Shown: piece after piece, positions 55,339 to 63,860 of the stretch
Layout of the letters: each line of letters opens with the position of its first letter
How positions within the stretch are numbered: position 1 is the stretch's first letter
DNA from: Brachybacterium halotolerans
GTDB lineage: Bacteria; Actinomycetota; Actinomycetes; Actinomycetales; Dermabacteraceae
Reading direction: 5' to 3'
Length of the DNA stretch: 64,000 nucleotides
NCBI RefSeq assembly: GCF_016623465.1
Contig: NZ_JAEDAJ010000001.1
Span: 903,154-967,153 of the forward strand
Program-made: the position numbers and the translations under genes
The notes under the pieces: generated by a model
Databases searched by the model: none
Told to the model about the DNA's origin: nothing
The model's input: only the letters and a program-made list of their open reading frames with translations

Positions 55339-56444
55339 TCAGCCCTCGGTGATCCCGTCGACGAAGGCGTCGATGGCCTGCTCGTTCGAGCGGGGCCCGC
55401 CGGCGCCCCAGATGCGCGGCGGGAAGGCGTGCGCGCGCCCCGCCTTCACGGCGGGCAGGGAGCTCCAGATGTCGTTCTTCTGCATCTCGTCGATGTAGCT
55501 GCCCTCTCCGGTGCCCTCGTCGTTCGCGTAGAAGAGGTTCGCGTCGCCCACCGCGGTGAGGCCCTCGACGTCGGTCTGGGTGAGGCCGTACTCCTCGCTC
55601 ACGCCGCCGGTGCCGTAGGCCTCCTCGAGGTCGTCGTCCCAGGCGGGCGTGAGGCCCAGCTCCTTGCCGAGCTCGGTGAACAGGGCGCCGTCGGTGTACG
55701 GGCGGATGGTGAGGTTGCCGCCCTCGACCCAGCCGTCGAAGAACAGGAACTCCTTCGTCTCCAGGTCCGCGTCCTGGACCTCCTTCTTGGCGGCGGCGAG
55801 GTGGTCGTCGAACTCTCCGAGCACGGCATCCGCGCGCTCGGAGCGACCGGTGGCCTCGCCGATCATGGAGAACACGCCCTTCATGTGCCGATCGGGTCGT
55901 CGGGGTCCGCGCCCAGGGTCGCGAGCACAGGCACGCCGGTCTTCTCGAGCTGGCCGATGATCTCGTCGTCCTTGCTGAAGGCCTCGACCACGACGAGGTC
56001 GGGGTCGAGCGAGAGCACCGTGTCCAGGTCGGGTTCGCCGCGGGTGCCGACGTCCTCGACGCCCTCGGGGAGGGTCTCGGCGCTGTCCCAGGTGCGGAAG
56101 CCGTCGGGCTCGGAGACGCCGACGGGCTGCACGCACAGGCTCAGGGCGTCCTCGACCTGCTGCCATTCGAGGACGACGACGCGCTGCGCGGGCTTCTCGA
56201 GCTCGACCGTGCGGCCGACGCCGTCGGTGATCGAGACCGGGTCGTCCGAGGTGGCGGTCGTGTCCTGCGCACAGTCCTTCGAGATCGCCGCCGCGGCGCC
56301 GCCGTCGGACGCCCCGGAGTCGGCCGACGAGGAGGAGACGTCGGTCGTGCCGCAGGCGCCCAGGGCCAGGGTGAGGGCCCCGGCGGCGAGCGCGGAGGCT
56401 GCTGCGGCGAGGCGGCGCGGGCGGGCACGGAGGGAGGAGGACAT
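55339..56444 (-). pseudogene. Iron-siderophore ABC substrate-binding lipoprotein, single frameshift
   Basis: The N-terminal half (from ATG 56444) has a signal peptide with lipobox LGAC, then VSITDGVGRTVELEKPAQRVVVLEW and DVGTRGEPDLDTVLSLDPDLVVVEAF, the FecB/FepB fold, and stops after ADPDDPIGT. The other half continues in the next frame as HMKGVFSMIGEATGRSERAD to the stop at 55339. Inserting one C in the run near 55885-55889 would restore IGHMKG and a protein of about 367 residues. So either a recent null mutation or a sequencing error. Intact relatives deliver ferric siderophores to ABC permeases, which are not in this window. Preceded by an iron box. Confidence 0.88.
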
Positions 56445-56519
56445 CGAGGGCCTTTCGGGGAGCGCGGGATCCCGGGCTCCGGAAGCGCCCGAGGCGAGGG
56501 CAGCAGTGCCGCGATCAGG

Positions 56520-56538
56520 TTAGGTTACCCTCACCGAG
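56520..56538 (-). promoter_or_regulatory. DtxR/IdeR-type iron box
   Basis: TTAGGTTACCCTCACCGAG matches the consensus TTAGGTTAGSCTAACCTAA well in the left half and partly in the right. It lies 76 bases upstream of the siderophore-binding gene, which fits repression by iron-loaded DtxR/IdeR. Confidence 0.8.
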
Positions 56539-56566
56539 TCCGCAATCACGACCTCCAGACGCATGA

Positions 56567-57391
56567 TCAGGGTTTTGGGACACCCGCCGCGAGGTGCGCG
56601 CCCGGCGTGCGACCGGTGACGCGATGGAAGGCGTCGATGAAGGTGCTGGGCTGGGAGCAGCCCAGGATCCGCGAGACCTCCTGCACCGCGCGGCCCTCCC
56701 CGAGCAGGCGCAGCGCGTGATGGATGCGCAGCATCTGCCGCCAGCGCGCGAAGGACAGCCCGGTCGCGGCCCGGAACGCCCTGATGACCGTGCGTGTGCT
56801 CAGCCCCGCCTCGCGGGACCAGGCGGGCAGGTCGCGCGGGTCGGCGGGATCGGCGAGCAGGGCACGGGCGATCGGGTCGATGCGGGGATCGCCCGGCAGA
56901 CGCAGGTCGAGGGCGGGGGCCGACGGCTCGAGGACGTCCAGGACCACCGCCTCCGCACGCGCCCGCGCGGCGGGCGCGAGGTCGCGGCGGGTGAGATGCA
57001 GCAGGAGGGACTCGAGCAGCGGAGTCATCACCAGGGTCATCGCCGCGTCGAGCGGCTCCGGCAGGGCGGCGGGCGCGAAGAACGCGTCGCACAGCTCGAC
57101 GTCGGCCGTGAGCCGGCCCGCGTGCTCCACCCCGGCGGGGATCCACAGGCCCTGACCCTCGGGGACGGTCACCAGCAGGTCGTCGACGCGCGCGGTCATC
57201 GTCCCGCCGCGCACCCACACCAGCTCGTGCAGCGGATGGGTGTGGGCGGGGTACTCGGAGGGGGCACCGGACGGATGCGACTCGGCGTGGATCGTGAACG
57301 CCGCGGGGGCATCCTGGGGCAATGGGGCGACGTCGTAGGTGACGGTGCCGGACTCGCGCGTCCAGGCGCCGAGGCTCGCGAGAGCACTCAC
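56567..57391 (-). CDS. AraC family regulator with cupin sensor
   Basis: A 274-residue regulator. The N-terminal cupin has YPAHTHPLHELVWVRGGTMTA and GQGLWIPAGVEHAG; the C-terminal pair of HTH motifs is LPAWSREAGLSTRTVIRAFRAATGLSFARWRQMLRIHHAL and VQEVSRILGCSQPSTFIDAFHRVTGRTPG. Organisation is like AraC activators that control siderophore uptake. The start is GTG 57391, which overlaps the stop of the upstream Usp gene (GTGA), so the two are coupled. The siderophore-binding gene follows after the iron box. An activator of siderophore uptake is plausible but unproven. Confidence 0.9.
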   Translation of the reverse strand: MSALASLGAWTRESGTVTYDVAPLPQDAPAAFTIHAESHPSGAPSEYPAHTHPLHELVWVRGGTMTARVDDLLVTVPEGQGLWIPAGVEHAGRLTADVELCDAFFAPAALPEPLDAAMTLVMTPLLESLLLHLTRRDLAPAARARAEAVVLDVLEPSAPALDLRLPGDPRIDPIARALLADPADPRDLPAWSREAGLSTRTVIRAFRAATGLSFARWRQMLRIHHALRLLGEGRAVQEVSRILGCSQPSTFIDAFHRVTGRTPGAHLAAGVPKP

Positions 57392-58350
57392 CCCTTGGCC
57401 GCGCGGGTCGGGACCACCATGACCGGTCCGCCGGCGCCGTGCAGCACACCGCGGGAGACCGAGCCCAGCAGGGCGCTCTTCACCGTGCCCCGCCCGCGCG
57501 TGCCGAGCACGGTGAGAGGGGCGTCGCGGCTCTGCTCGGCCAGCAGCTCGATGCTGTTGCCGATCTCGACGACGACCTCGATCTCGAGGTCGGGGTGCTC
57601 CGCGCGCAGCGGGGCGATGCGGTCCTCGACCATGCCCTCGAGCTCGACGCGGCGCTCCTCCACGGACACGTGGTCGTCCGTGTACGTGGGGTACCAGTAG
57701 GTCCACTCGTCCAGCAGCGGCATCGCGACGAACACCCGCAGGGGCGTGCCGAGCCTCTCGGCCTGACGGGCGGCGACGCGCAGCACGAGGCCGCTCTGCT
57801 CCGATCCGTCGACCCCCGCGACCACGGGGCCGCGGCCGGCTGCAGGAGCGCTGGCGCCCGCAGGAGCACCGTCGGACGATCCGTCGGCCGCCTCGCGGCG
57901 GGGCACGACGACCGTGGGGCAGCGGGAGTGGGCGGGCAGTCCGGACGCGACCGAGCCGAGCACGCGACCGGCGAAGCCTCCGCGTCCGCGCGAGCCCACG
58001 ACCACGAGCTGCACCGAGCCGGAGGCGTCCACGAGCACCCCGGTCGCGTCGCCCCTGGCGGAGCGGAAGGTGAGCGGGCCGGGGTGGTCCTTCACGATCT
58101 CGGCCGCCTCCTCGAGGATCTCCCGGGCGGCCGCCTTCCCGGCGTCGTCGGCGTCGTGCGGCATCGAGGCGAGGTTCGCGTAGAAGGCGCCCGGAGCGGC
58201 GTAGGCGGTGACGACGGTGAGCCCGCTGCCGCGCCGTCGCGCCTCCTCGGCGGCGAAGCGCAGGGCGGATCGGGCCTGCTCGGACCCGTCGAAGCCGACG
58301 AGGACCTCCAGGTCGCGGTCTGCGGAGTCGAAGGGGATCTGGTCGTCCAT
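57388..58350 (-). CDS. Tandem universal stress protein
   Basis: A 320-residue protein with two Usp domains joined by a Ser/Ala/Gly-rich linker (about 155-172). Domain 1 begins VLVGFDGSEQARSALRFAAEEA and has the ATP-binding VVGSRGRGGFAGRVLGSVASGL; domain 2 begins VVAGVDGSEQSGLVLRVAA and has VLGTRGRGTVKSALLGSVSRGV. Both Gly-x2-Gly-x9-Gly-Ser patterns are intact, so ATP binding is likely in both. Usp proteins support survival under growth arrest, oxidative or hypoxic stress. GGGAGGTCAGTC precedes the ATG. First gene of a coupled pair with the AraC regulator. Confidence 0.93.
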   Translation of the reverse strand: MDDQIPFDSADRDLEVLVGFDGSEQARSALRFAAEEARRRGSGLTVVTAYAAPGAFYANLASMPHDADDAGKAAAREILEEAAEIVKDHPGPLTFRSARGDATGVLVDASGSVQLVVVGSRGRGGFAGRVLGSVASGLPAHSRCPTVVVPRREAADGSSDGAPAGASAPAAGRGPVVAGVDGSEQSGLVLRVAARQAERLGTPLRVFVAMPLLDEWTYWYPTYTDDHVSVEERRVELEGMVEDRIAPLRAEHPDLEIEVVVEIGNSIELLAEQSRDAPLTVLGTRGRGTVKSALLGSVSRGVLHGAGGPVMVVPTRAAKG

Positions 58351-58492
58351 GACTGACCTCCCGGCAAGAGTGACCAGCGGTTCCGTGTCCCTCAGGCTAG
58401 CAACCGGGGTGTGGGAGCGGGAGGGGCGGACGGGGCGGGCGAGGCGACGGGAGGGCGGGTTCCCGGCGGCGACGAGGAGACGATCTGCCTGC

Positions 58493-59593
58493 TCAGCGCC
58501 GGTCGGGCTCCGCGCGCACCGCGGCGCTCAGGTCCTCGGGCAGCGGCGCGGGCTCCCCCGGCTGCACTCCGGGCGTGAGGTCGATGCCGTACTCGGAGGC
58601 GAGGCGCAGCTCTGTGCTCGCGAGCACCCCGTCGACCGCTTCGTCCAGGTGCAGCACGCGTGCGCCGCGCAGCCGATGCTCGTCCTCGCCCTCGAGGCCG
58701 TAGGCCCCGAATCCCGTGCCGGGACCGTAGCCCAGCAGAACCCCGTAGTAGTCGGCGACATAGGTGTTCGTGTGGTCGTGGCCGACGAAGAGCCCCCTGA
58801 CGTCGCCCCGCTCGAGCATCGCGGCGAACATCCCCGAGTTCAACGGGCCGGGACTCTCCTCCTCGTTCCGCTCCCCCTCGATGCGGTGGCGGGCCGCGGC
58901 GCGCTCGTGATCAGCGTCCGTGCGCGAGTCGACGCTGCCGAACCAGGCGAAACGGTGCTCCCACAGCGGGATGTGCTGGAAGACGACACCGGGCACGAGC
59001 GCGCCGTTGCGGTGCTCGAGCTCGACGGAGCTCTCGCGGTACCAGCGGATCTGGTCGGGCCGCAGCCAGTCCCAGCCGGGATACCCCGCGAAGCCCTGCG
59101 CGGCGCCGTCGCGGCCGAGGATGGTCTCCGGGGCGTAGCGACCCGAGTCCAGCAGCCAGACGGCGAAGGCGTCGCGGGTGCCGTCGGCCGAGCGCACGGG
59201 AAGCATCTGGTTGCCGGTGCCGGTGATCGCCGGGTCGTCGGGCGCGTTGAGGTTGTGCGGCAGGATGCGCGCCAGATCCAGCAGGTCACGCTCGTGCAGC
59301 CCTGTCATGGGCGCGGAGTCCTCGTCGTGGTTGCCGAACGTGAGCACCCAGGGGATGGAGCGCTCCTCCATCGGCCGGGCCACGTTGTGGAGCGCCTGCG
59401 CGACCTCGTGCGGAGTCGTGGGGCGGCCGTCGATGACGTCCCCATTGAGGACGACGAGGTCCGGCAGGACATCGTCGAGCACAGCCTCCTGGAGAGCTGT
59501 CGTGCGACGGTCGGTCCGGGGCCCGTCCTGGGTGTCGTTGAGCTGGACGATCGTGAACATGCGGTCCTCGCGGAAGCGCAGCGGTGCAGGCAT
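58493..59593 (-). CDS. Metallophosphoesterase (PhoD/Ppx-like calcineurin fold)
   Basis: A 366-residue metal-dependent phosphoesterase. Blocks in order: FTIVQLNDTQDG (first metal Asp site), DLVVLNGDVIDGR (GDxxD-like), LTFGNHDEDSA (GNHD/E), VFQHIPLWEHRF, and GLFVGHDHTNTYVADY (GHxH). Substrates could be nucleotides or phosphodiesters in the cytoplasm; there is no signal peptide. The ATG at 59593 is chosen near the start of homology; an internal ATG (residue 12) is an alternative. The 142 bases to the Usp gene hold no gene. Confidence 0.9.
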   Translation of the reverse strand: MPAPLRFREDRMFTIVQLNDTQDGPRTDRRTTALQEAVLDDVLPDLVVLNGDVIDGRPTTPHEVAQALHNVARPMEERSIPWVLTFGNHDEDSAPMTGLHERDLLDLARILPHNLNAPDDPAITGTGNQMLPVRSADGTRDAFAVWLLDSGRYAPETILGRDGAAQGFAGYPGWDWLRPDQIRWYRESSVELEHRNGALVPGVVFQHIPLWEHRFAWFGSVDSRTDADHERAAARHRIEGERNEEESPGPLNSGMFAAMLERGDVRGLFVGHDHTNTYVADYYGVLLGYGPGTGFGAYGLEGEDEHRLRGARVLHLDEAVDGVLASTELRLASEYGIDLTPGVQPGEPAPLPEDLSAAVRAEPDRR

Positions 59594-59836
59594 GCCCCCA
59601 TCCTTCCAGGCTCGGGCCCCGCACGGGCGTGCCCGGGCCGGGCGGGACCCACGGGAACAGGCAGGACATCGGGTCCGACCGCGCAGGTGCGGCTCATGTT
59701 CCTCTGCGCCATCCCGCTGCTGGTCAAGCGTTCCCTGCCCGTGCTCTCCCCGACCGTCAGGACGGTGATGATGGCGGCGCCGGTGCTGGGCGGGGTCTAG
59801 GCTCGGAATCCCTCGCGCCCCGTGGAACGGAACCCC

Positions 59837-60589
59837 ATGCCCTGGAGCACGCGCCAGCTCGCTGACCTCGCCGGCACCACCGTGAACACGGTGCGCCACT
59901 ACCACCAGGCGGGTCTGCTGGCCGAACCCGAGCGCCTCAGCAACGGCTACAAGCAGTACACGGTCCCCCACCTGGTGCGCCTGCTGCGGATCCGTCGGCT
60001 CGCCGACCTCGGCGTCCCGCTCGCGCGGATCGAGAGCATCGACGACCTCGCGCCGGGCGAGGTCGGGTCGAGGGACGATGACCCTAACTCCGTCTCCTCG
60101 ACCCTGCGCGAGCTGGACGAGGAGCTGCAGTCGCGCATCTCCCAGCTCGAGGAGGCGCGCACGCAGATCGCAGCGCTGCTCGCCGGTGGCGCACCCGCCC
60201 ACACCCCGCCGGGCTTCGAGTCGGTGAGCGCCGGCATGAGCGAGGCCGATCGCTCGCTGATCCAGATCTACGCCGAGCTGTACCGCCCCGAGGCCCTGGC
60301 CGACGTGCGCTCGATGGTCGAGGCGGCCGACTCGGCGTCGCGACGCTTCGACGACCTTCCCGCAGACGCCGACGATGCCTCCCGGCAGCGGCTCGCCGAG
60401 GAGCTGCTGCCCGGTCTGCGGGTGCAGCTCGAGGCGCACCCGTGGCTCCGAGATCCTGCGCCGCAATACCAGAAGAGCAGGTCGGAGACGCGGAAGGCGC
60501 TGCGCGATGCCCTGCACGAGGTCTACAACGATGCCCAGATCGACGTCATCGCGCGGGTCGAGCGACTCGCCGAGGAGCAGACCCCTTGA
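59837..60589 (+). CDS. MerR family transcriptional regulator
   Basis: A 250-residue regulator. STRQLADLAGTTVNTVRHYHQAGLLAEPERLSNGYKQYTVPHLVRLLRIRRLADLGVPLARI is the MerR HTH and wing. A coiled coil (STLRELDEELQSRISQLEEARTQIAALLAGG) follows, and about 130 C-terminal residues, mostly helical, form a sensor of unknown ligand, possibly TipAS-like. It lacks the Cys pattern of metal sensors. ATG 59837 follows GGAACGGAACCCC. Downstream, 81 bases later, is a CPBP protease gene, a likely target or partner. Confidence 0.9.
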   Translation: MPWSTRQLADLAGTTVNTVRHYHQAGLLAEPERLSNGYKQYTVPHLVRLLRIRRLADLGVPLARIESIDDLAPGEVGSRDDDPNSVSSTLRELDEELQSRISQLEEARTQIAALLAGGAPAHTPPGFESVSAGMSEADRSLIQIYAELYRPEALADVRSMVEAADSASRRFDDLPADADDASRQRLAEELLPGLRVQLEAHPWLRDPAPQYQKSRSETRKALRDALHEVYNDAQIDVIARVERLAEEQTP

Positions 60590-60670
60590 CCCTGTGGTGA
60601 CCACACGGTCTTGTCTGGTCGTCTCGTCACCGACCGGTCCGCTCCGCAGGACCGACGAAGGAGGACCCCG

Positions 60671-61408
60671 ATGACCGACCGACGCACCGCTCCCGCATCG
60701 ACCGCTCTCCCGACCGCCTCGCCGACCACGCGCCCCACCGCCCCGGGCTGGCCGGAGATCGTCGTGGGACTCATCGCCTACGTGATCTGCTTCGGACTCG
60801 TCTTCCTGCTGCTGCCTCTCGCGGGCGGCGGCGCCCTGGGCGGGGTCATCGGCCTGTTCGTCTCCGGCGTGATGGGGCTGATCGCTTTCGGCGCCGCCTG
60901 GGCGGTCCGCATCCGCTCGGCCGCGGCCTTCGGGTTCCGACGTGCGAGCGGCCGGCAGCTGCTCGCCGGGGCGGGCCTCGGCGTGCTCGCGGCGATCATC
61001 GGCAGCGCGCTCACCATCGTCTACGTGATGCTCTCCGGCGACATGCAGTCCCCCCAGTCGAGTTACCAGGCAGCCTCGGCGGGCGGCGCGCTGTCCCTGG
61101 TCCTCACGCTCGTGGGCGGCTCGATCATCACCCCGATCGGCGAGGAGTCGCTGTTCCGCGGCGTGATCGCGAACGCCCTGCTCAGCCGGTATGGAGCGTG
61201 GATCGGCGTACTCGCGAGCGCGATCGTGTTCGCCCTGTTCCACGGCATCAACACGGTGCTGCCCTCGGCCTTCATGGTCGGCCTGTTCGCCGCGCTGCTG
61301 TTCCGCCGCACCGGATCGGTCTGGCCGGGAGTGGTCCTGCACGGCACCAACAACCTGGTCAGCTCGCTGCTCCCGCTCGCGCTCGCGGGTATGGCAGCGG
61401 GGGCGTGA
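60671..61408 (+). CDS. CPBP family intramembrane glutamic endopeptidase
   Basis: A 245-residue membrane protein with about seven helices. GEESLFRG (EExxxR motif, near residues 156-163), FALFHGINTVL (FxxxH) and VLHGTNNLVSS (HxxxN) are the catalytic motifs of the CPBP/Abi family, which includes prenyl-CAAX protease relatives and bacteriocin-immunity proteins. The N-terminal 25 residues are Thr/Pro/Ala-rich. GAAGGAGGACCCCG gives a strong start at 60671. Downstream of the MerR gene on the same strand; a palindromic terminator follows. Confidence 0.93.
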   Translation: MTDRRTAPASTALPTASPTTRPTAPGWPEIVVGLIAYVICFGLVFLLLPLAGGGALGGVIGLFVSGVMGLIAFGAAWAVRIRSAAAFGFRRASGRQLLAGAGLGVLAAIIGSALTIVYVMLSGDMQSPQSSYQAASAGGALSLVLTLVGGSIITPIGEESLFRGVIANALLSRYGAWIGVLASAIVFALFHGINTVLPSAFMVGLFAALLFRRTGSVWPGVVLHGTNNLVSSLLPLALAGMAAGA

Positions 61409-61427
61409 GGGGCGCGAGCGCCCTCAC
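61405..61427. terminator. Hairpin between convergent CPBP and acyltransferase-like genes
   Basis: GTGAGGGGCGC and GCGCCCTCAC pair with one bulged G, overlapping the CPBP stop codon. Seventeen bases remain to the opposing gene's stop. Probably a bidirectional terminator. Confidence 0.6.
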
Positions 61428-61443
61428 GTCCCGTGCGCTCGCC

Positions 61444-62724
61444 TCAACTGCCGGCCCGCCCGCCGCGTCGCATCCCGGCCCGTCCCGCGATCCTGCTGAC
61501 CAGCGCCTCGAGGGGCCCGCGGGAGCCGCGGGCCGAGAGCACGAGGCCGATCAGCGCGACGATCGCGAGGTGCGCGAGCAGGATCCAGGCGCCCGCGATG
61601 AACCATGGAGCGCTCTCGAAAGCGCCGGCACCCGCGACGATCAGCGCGGCGATCATGGCGACTCCGGTGAGCAGCACGTGGATCGTGTAGATCGTGAGCG
61701 GCGCGCCGCCGGCCGCGCGGAGAGCTCGCGGCAGTGCGCCGGCGAGGTGGCGGGTCGGCGGGATCACGAGCGTGAGCACGCCGATCACGGCGACGGCGAC
61801 GCCCGCGGTCGCGCCCATGTCCGCGACCGAACCGGTGTGCGGGGTCGCAAGGGCCTGCATCCAGAGGTCGCCGCGCAGGGGTGCGCCGAAGCCCTGGAGG
61901 TCGAGCAGCATCTTGTCCTCGCCGTGCGCGAGCGCCCACGCCTTCACAGCGGCCGAGATGGCGTAGGCGAGCACGGCCGCGCCCGCCCCGGTGCCGAGCG
62001 CCGTCATCGACCAGCGGCGCGCGCGCCCCGCCTCGACAGCACCGAGCAGGGAACGCATGAGGATGACGCCCAGAAGCAGGTACGGCAGCCACGTGATCAG
62101 CGGATACATGCCGGTGAGCGCGAGCCCGCGAAGAAGCGCGGCGGGCTCGAGCACGTTCAGCGGAGTCACGTTTCCGATCTCCTGGACGATTCCGAGGTCC
62201 GAGCGGACGCTCGCGTTCAGCCAGCCGCCGACGGCGGTGAGGACGAGCGCGATGGCCGCCAGCACGCGGCTCGAGCACAGCAGCAGGGGTGCGGTGATCA
62301 TCATCCCCAGGCCGAAGGGCACGAGGACGACCACCACCCACGTGGGCACGAAGCCGAGCAGCAGGCCGATCGCGAGGACGAGCGCCCCGCGGACCATGCC
62401 GCTGCGCACGGCCCCGGCGCGGTCGCCGACCCCGAGCCGCTTCCGGGAGGCGAGCACGAGGCTGCAGCCGCCGATCACGGCGAACAGCGCCGCGGAGGTC
62501 CCTTCGGTGAGGACGCTCGCGATCCGGGCCGCAGCGTTCTGCCAGGGCGATCCGCCGGACGAGGTGCCCAACGGCACCAGCAGGTGGGCGGTCATCATGC
62601 CGACGATCGCGACGAGCCGCGCGAGGTCGAGCGCCTCGAGGCGGGCGGGGCCGGCGGAGGGAGACGGGCCGGTCACGGTGGCGGCCGGCGCTGACCGGGG
62701 ATGAGGGGACGCGGTTGTGTGCAT
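61444..62724 (-). CDS. HGSNAT/DUF418-like membrane acyltransferase-type protein
   Basis: A 426-residue integral membrane protein with about 11 helices. RLEALDLARLVAIVGMMTAHLLVPLG near residue 28 and LTEGTSAALFAVIGGCSLVLASRKR resemble the R-x-x-x-x-D-x-A-R opening of heparan-alpha-glucosaminide N-acetyltransferase and DUF418/DUF1624 families. LTIYTIHVLLTGVAM near residue 345 is the conserved late helix with His. Activity (acyl transfer to a cell-envelope sugar) is inferred from family. The start at 62724 precedes a disordered 27-residue tail. Confidence 0.85.
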   Translation of the reverse strand: MHTTASPHPRSAPAATVTGPSPSAGPARLEALDLARLVAIVGMMTAHLLVPLGTSSGGSPWQNAAARIASVLTEGTSAALFAVIGGCSLVLASRKRLGVGDRAGAVRSGMVRGALVLAIGLLLGFVPTWVVVVLVPFGLGMMITAPLLLCSSRVLAAIALVLTAVGGWLNASVRSDLGIVQEIGNVTPLNVLEPAALLRGLALTGMYPLITWLPYLLLGVILMRSLLGAVEAGRARRWSMTALGTGAGAAVLAYAISAAVKAWALAHGEDKMLLDLQGFGAPLRGDLWMQALATPHTGSVADMGATAGVAVAVIGVLTLVIPPTRHLAGALPRALRAAGGAPLTIYTIHVLLTGVAMIAALIVAGAGAFESAPWFIAGAWILLAHLAIVALIGLVLSARGSRGPLEALVSRIAGRAGMRRGGRAGS

Positions 62725-62846
62725 GCCCTCGAGACTCTCGTTCCCACCAGCGCGTTCGCGTCATGCTGGGGTCCCTGTGCACTGCCACCGTGCGACGATC
62801 TCCTCCTCAGTCCACGGTCTGACGCGCGCAGGGGGCAGAGCCGGGT

Positions 62847-63758
62847 TCAGCAGGATTCGTAGCGATAGCCGTCGGCGCCCTGGGCGACGAGGTCGCGGTC
62901 CCTCAGGATCGTCAGTGGTGCGCGGTCCGGGAGGGTGCAGACGTCGGCGAAGGTCATCCCGGCGTCCTCGAGGCTGTCGGGGTACTCGATCTGCAGGACG
63001 CGGGCGCCGTAGACGCCCGTGTACGCGGCGCATTCGTCGTAGGCGCCGCATTCTTCGGCGACGGCGAAGTCGAAGCCGAGCTCCTCGTGCGCCGTCGCCG
63101 TGATCTCGGCGGCGTTCTTCTGGGCGATCGCGAGCCCGGACTCGTGCGCGAGGTCCACGTAGGCGGAGGCGAGGGCCATCGCACCGTTCTCGTCGATCCG
63201 GTCGAACCGGTCGAAGGTGTCGAGGTTGTCGATCTCGACGGCGTCGTAGCCGGCCGCGGCGCAGCCCGTGATCACCGGGGCGAGGATCTCCAGGATGTCG
63301 TCGCGCTGCGTCGAGCCGGACGGATCGAGGATGTACTCGTCGTCCCAGTCGGGGTCTGTGACCAGGTCGCCATGCGCGTCGTGCAGCAGCAGATCGGCGT
63401 GCTCCTTCCACATCGCGGCATCGCCGGGCTGGGTCTGGAAGCCGTTGACGTAGCAGACGTTGTAGGCGCCCTTCAGCGGTTCGGCGGTCGCATCGCGCAC
63501 GACCACGTCGATCGGGCCCGACGGCGTGTAGGCGCCCCCGAGCTGATAGTCGAAGGCGCCGCTGGCGGGAGGCAGCTCCGGGGTGTGCTCCCCCTCCGAG
63601 GAGGGGTGATCGGAGGGCGCCGCGGCAGGATCATCGGCCGATCCCCGCGAGACCGGCGACATCGACCTGCCGTCGGCCTCCGCGTCCTCTCCTGCGCAGG
63701 CCGCGGCCATCAGCAGCACCAGAGCCGCCGCCGCGGCGCCCCGCCTCGTCCGCCCCAT
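62847..63758 (-). CDS. GH114-like endo-alpha-1,4-polygalactosaminidase lipoprotein
   Basis: A 303-residue exported lipoprotein. GAAAAALVLLMAAACAGE gives a lipobox Cys near residue 21, then a Ser/Asp/Pro spacer. From about residue 68 a TIM-barrel of the TM1410/GH114 family follows: FDYQLGGAYTPSGPIDVVVRD, GAYNVCYVNGFQTQPGD, GYDAVEIDNLDTFDRFDRI (the Glu-Ile-Asp-Asn segment is the likely catalytic strand), GLAIAQKNAAEI and FAVAEECGAYDEC. Family members cut galactosaminogalactan-type polysaccharides, as in fungal or biofilm exopolysaccharide. Several Cys suggest disulfides outside the cell. Confidence 0.88.
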   Translation of the reverse strand: MGRTRRGAAAAALVLLMAAACAGEDAEADGRSMSPVSRGSADDPAAAPSDHPSSEGEHTPELPPASGAFDYQLGGAYTPSGPIDVVVRDATAEPLKGAYNVCYVNGFQTQPGDAAMWKEHADLLLHDAHGDLVTDPDWDDEYILDPSGSTQRDDILEILAPVITGCAAAGYDAVEIDNLDTFDRFDRIDENGAMALASAYVDLAHESGLAIAQKNAAEITATAHEELGFDFAVAEECGAYDECAAYTGVYGARVLQIEYPDSLEDAGMTFADVCTLPDRAPLTILRDRDLVAQGADGYRYESC

Positions 63759-63821
63759 CCGGCCTGCCCTCTTCTTCTCGGTTCCGCAGCGCCTCAGTTC
63801 CGCAGCACCTGGGCTCAGCAG

Positions 63822-63854
63822 CCCGCACGGGCGGCCACGTCCCGCCCGTGCGGG
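63822..63854 (-). terminator. Terminator of dps
   Basis: CCCGCACGGGCGG (63822-63834) and CCGCCCGTGCGGG (63842-63854) form a perfect 13-base stem with a 7-base loop, six bases beyond the dps stop on the minus strand. Confidence 0.8.
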
Positions 63855-63860
63855 TCGCGC

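Noticed and set aside
59594..61342. N-terminal extension of the phosphoesterase frame across the MerR and CPBP genes
   Set aside because: The extension is an antisense shadow of two genes with intact motifs; the phosphoesterase domain begins right after ATG 59593.
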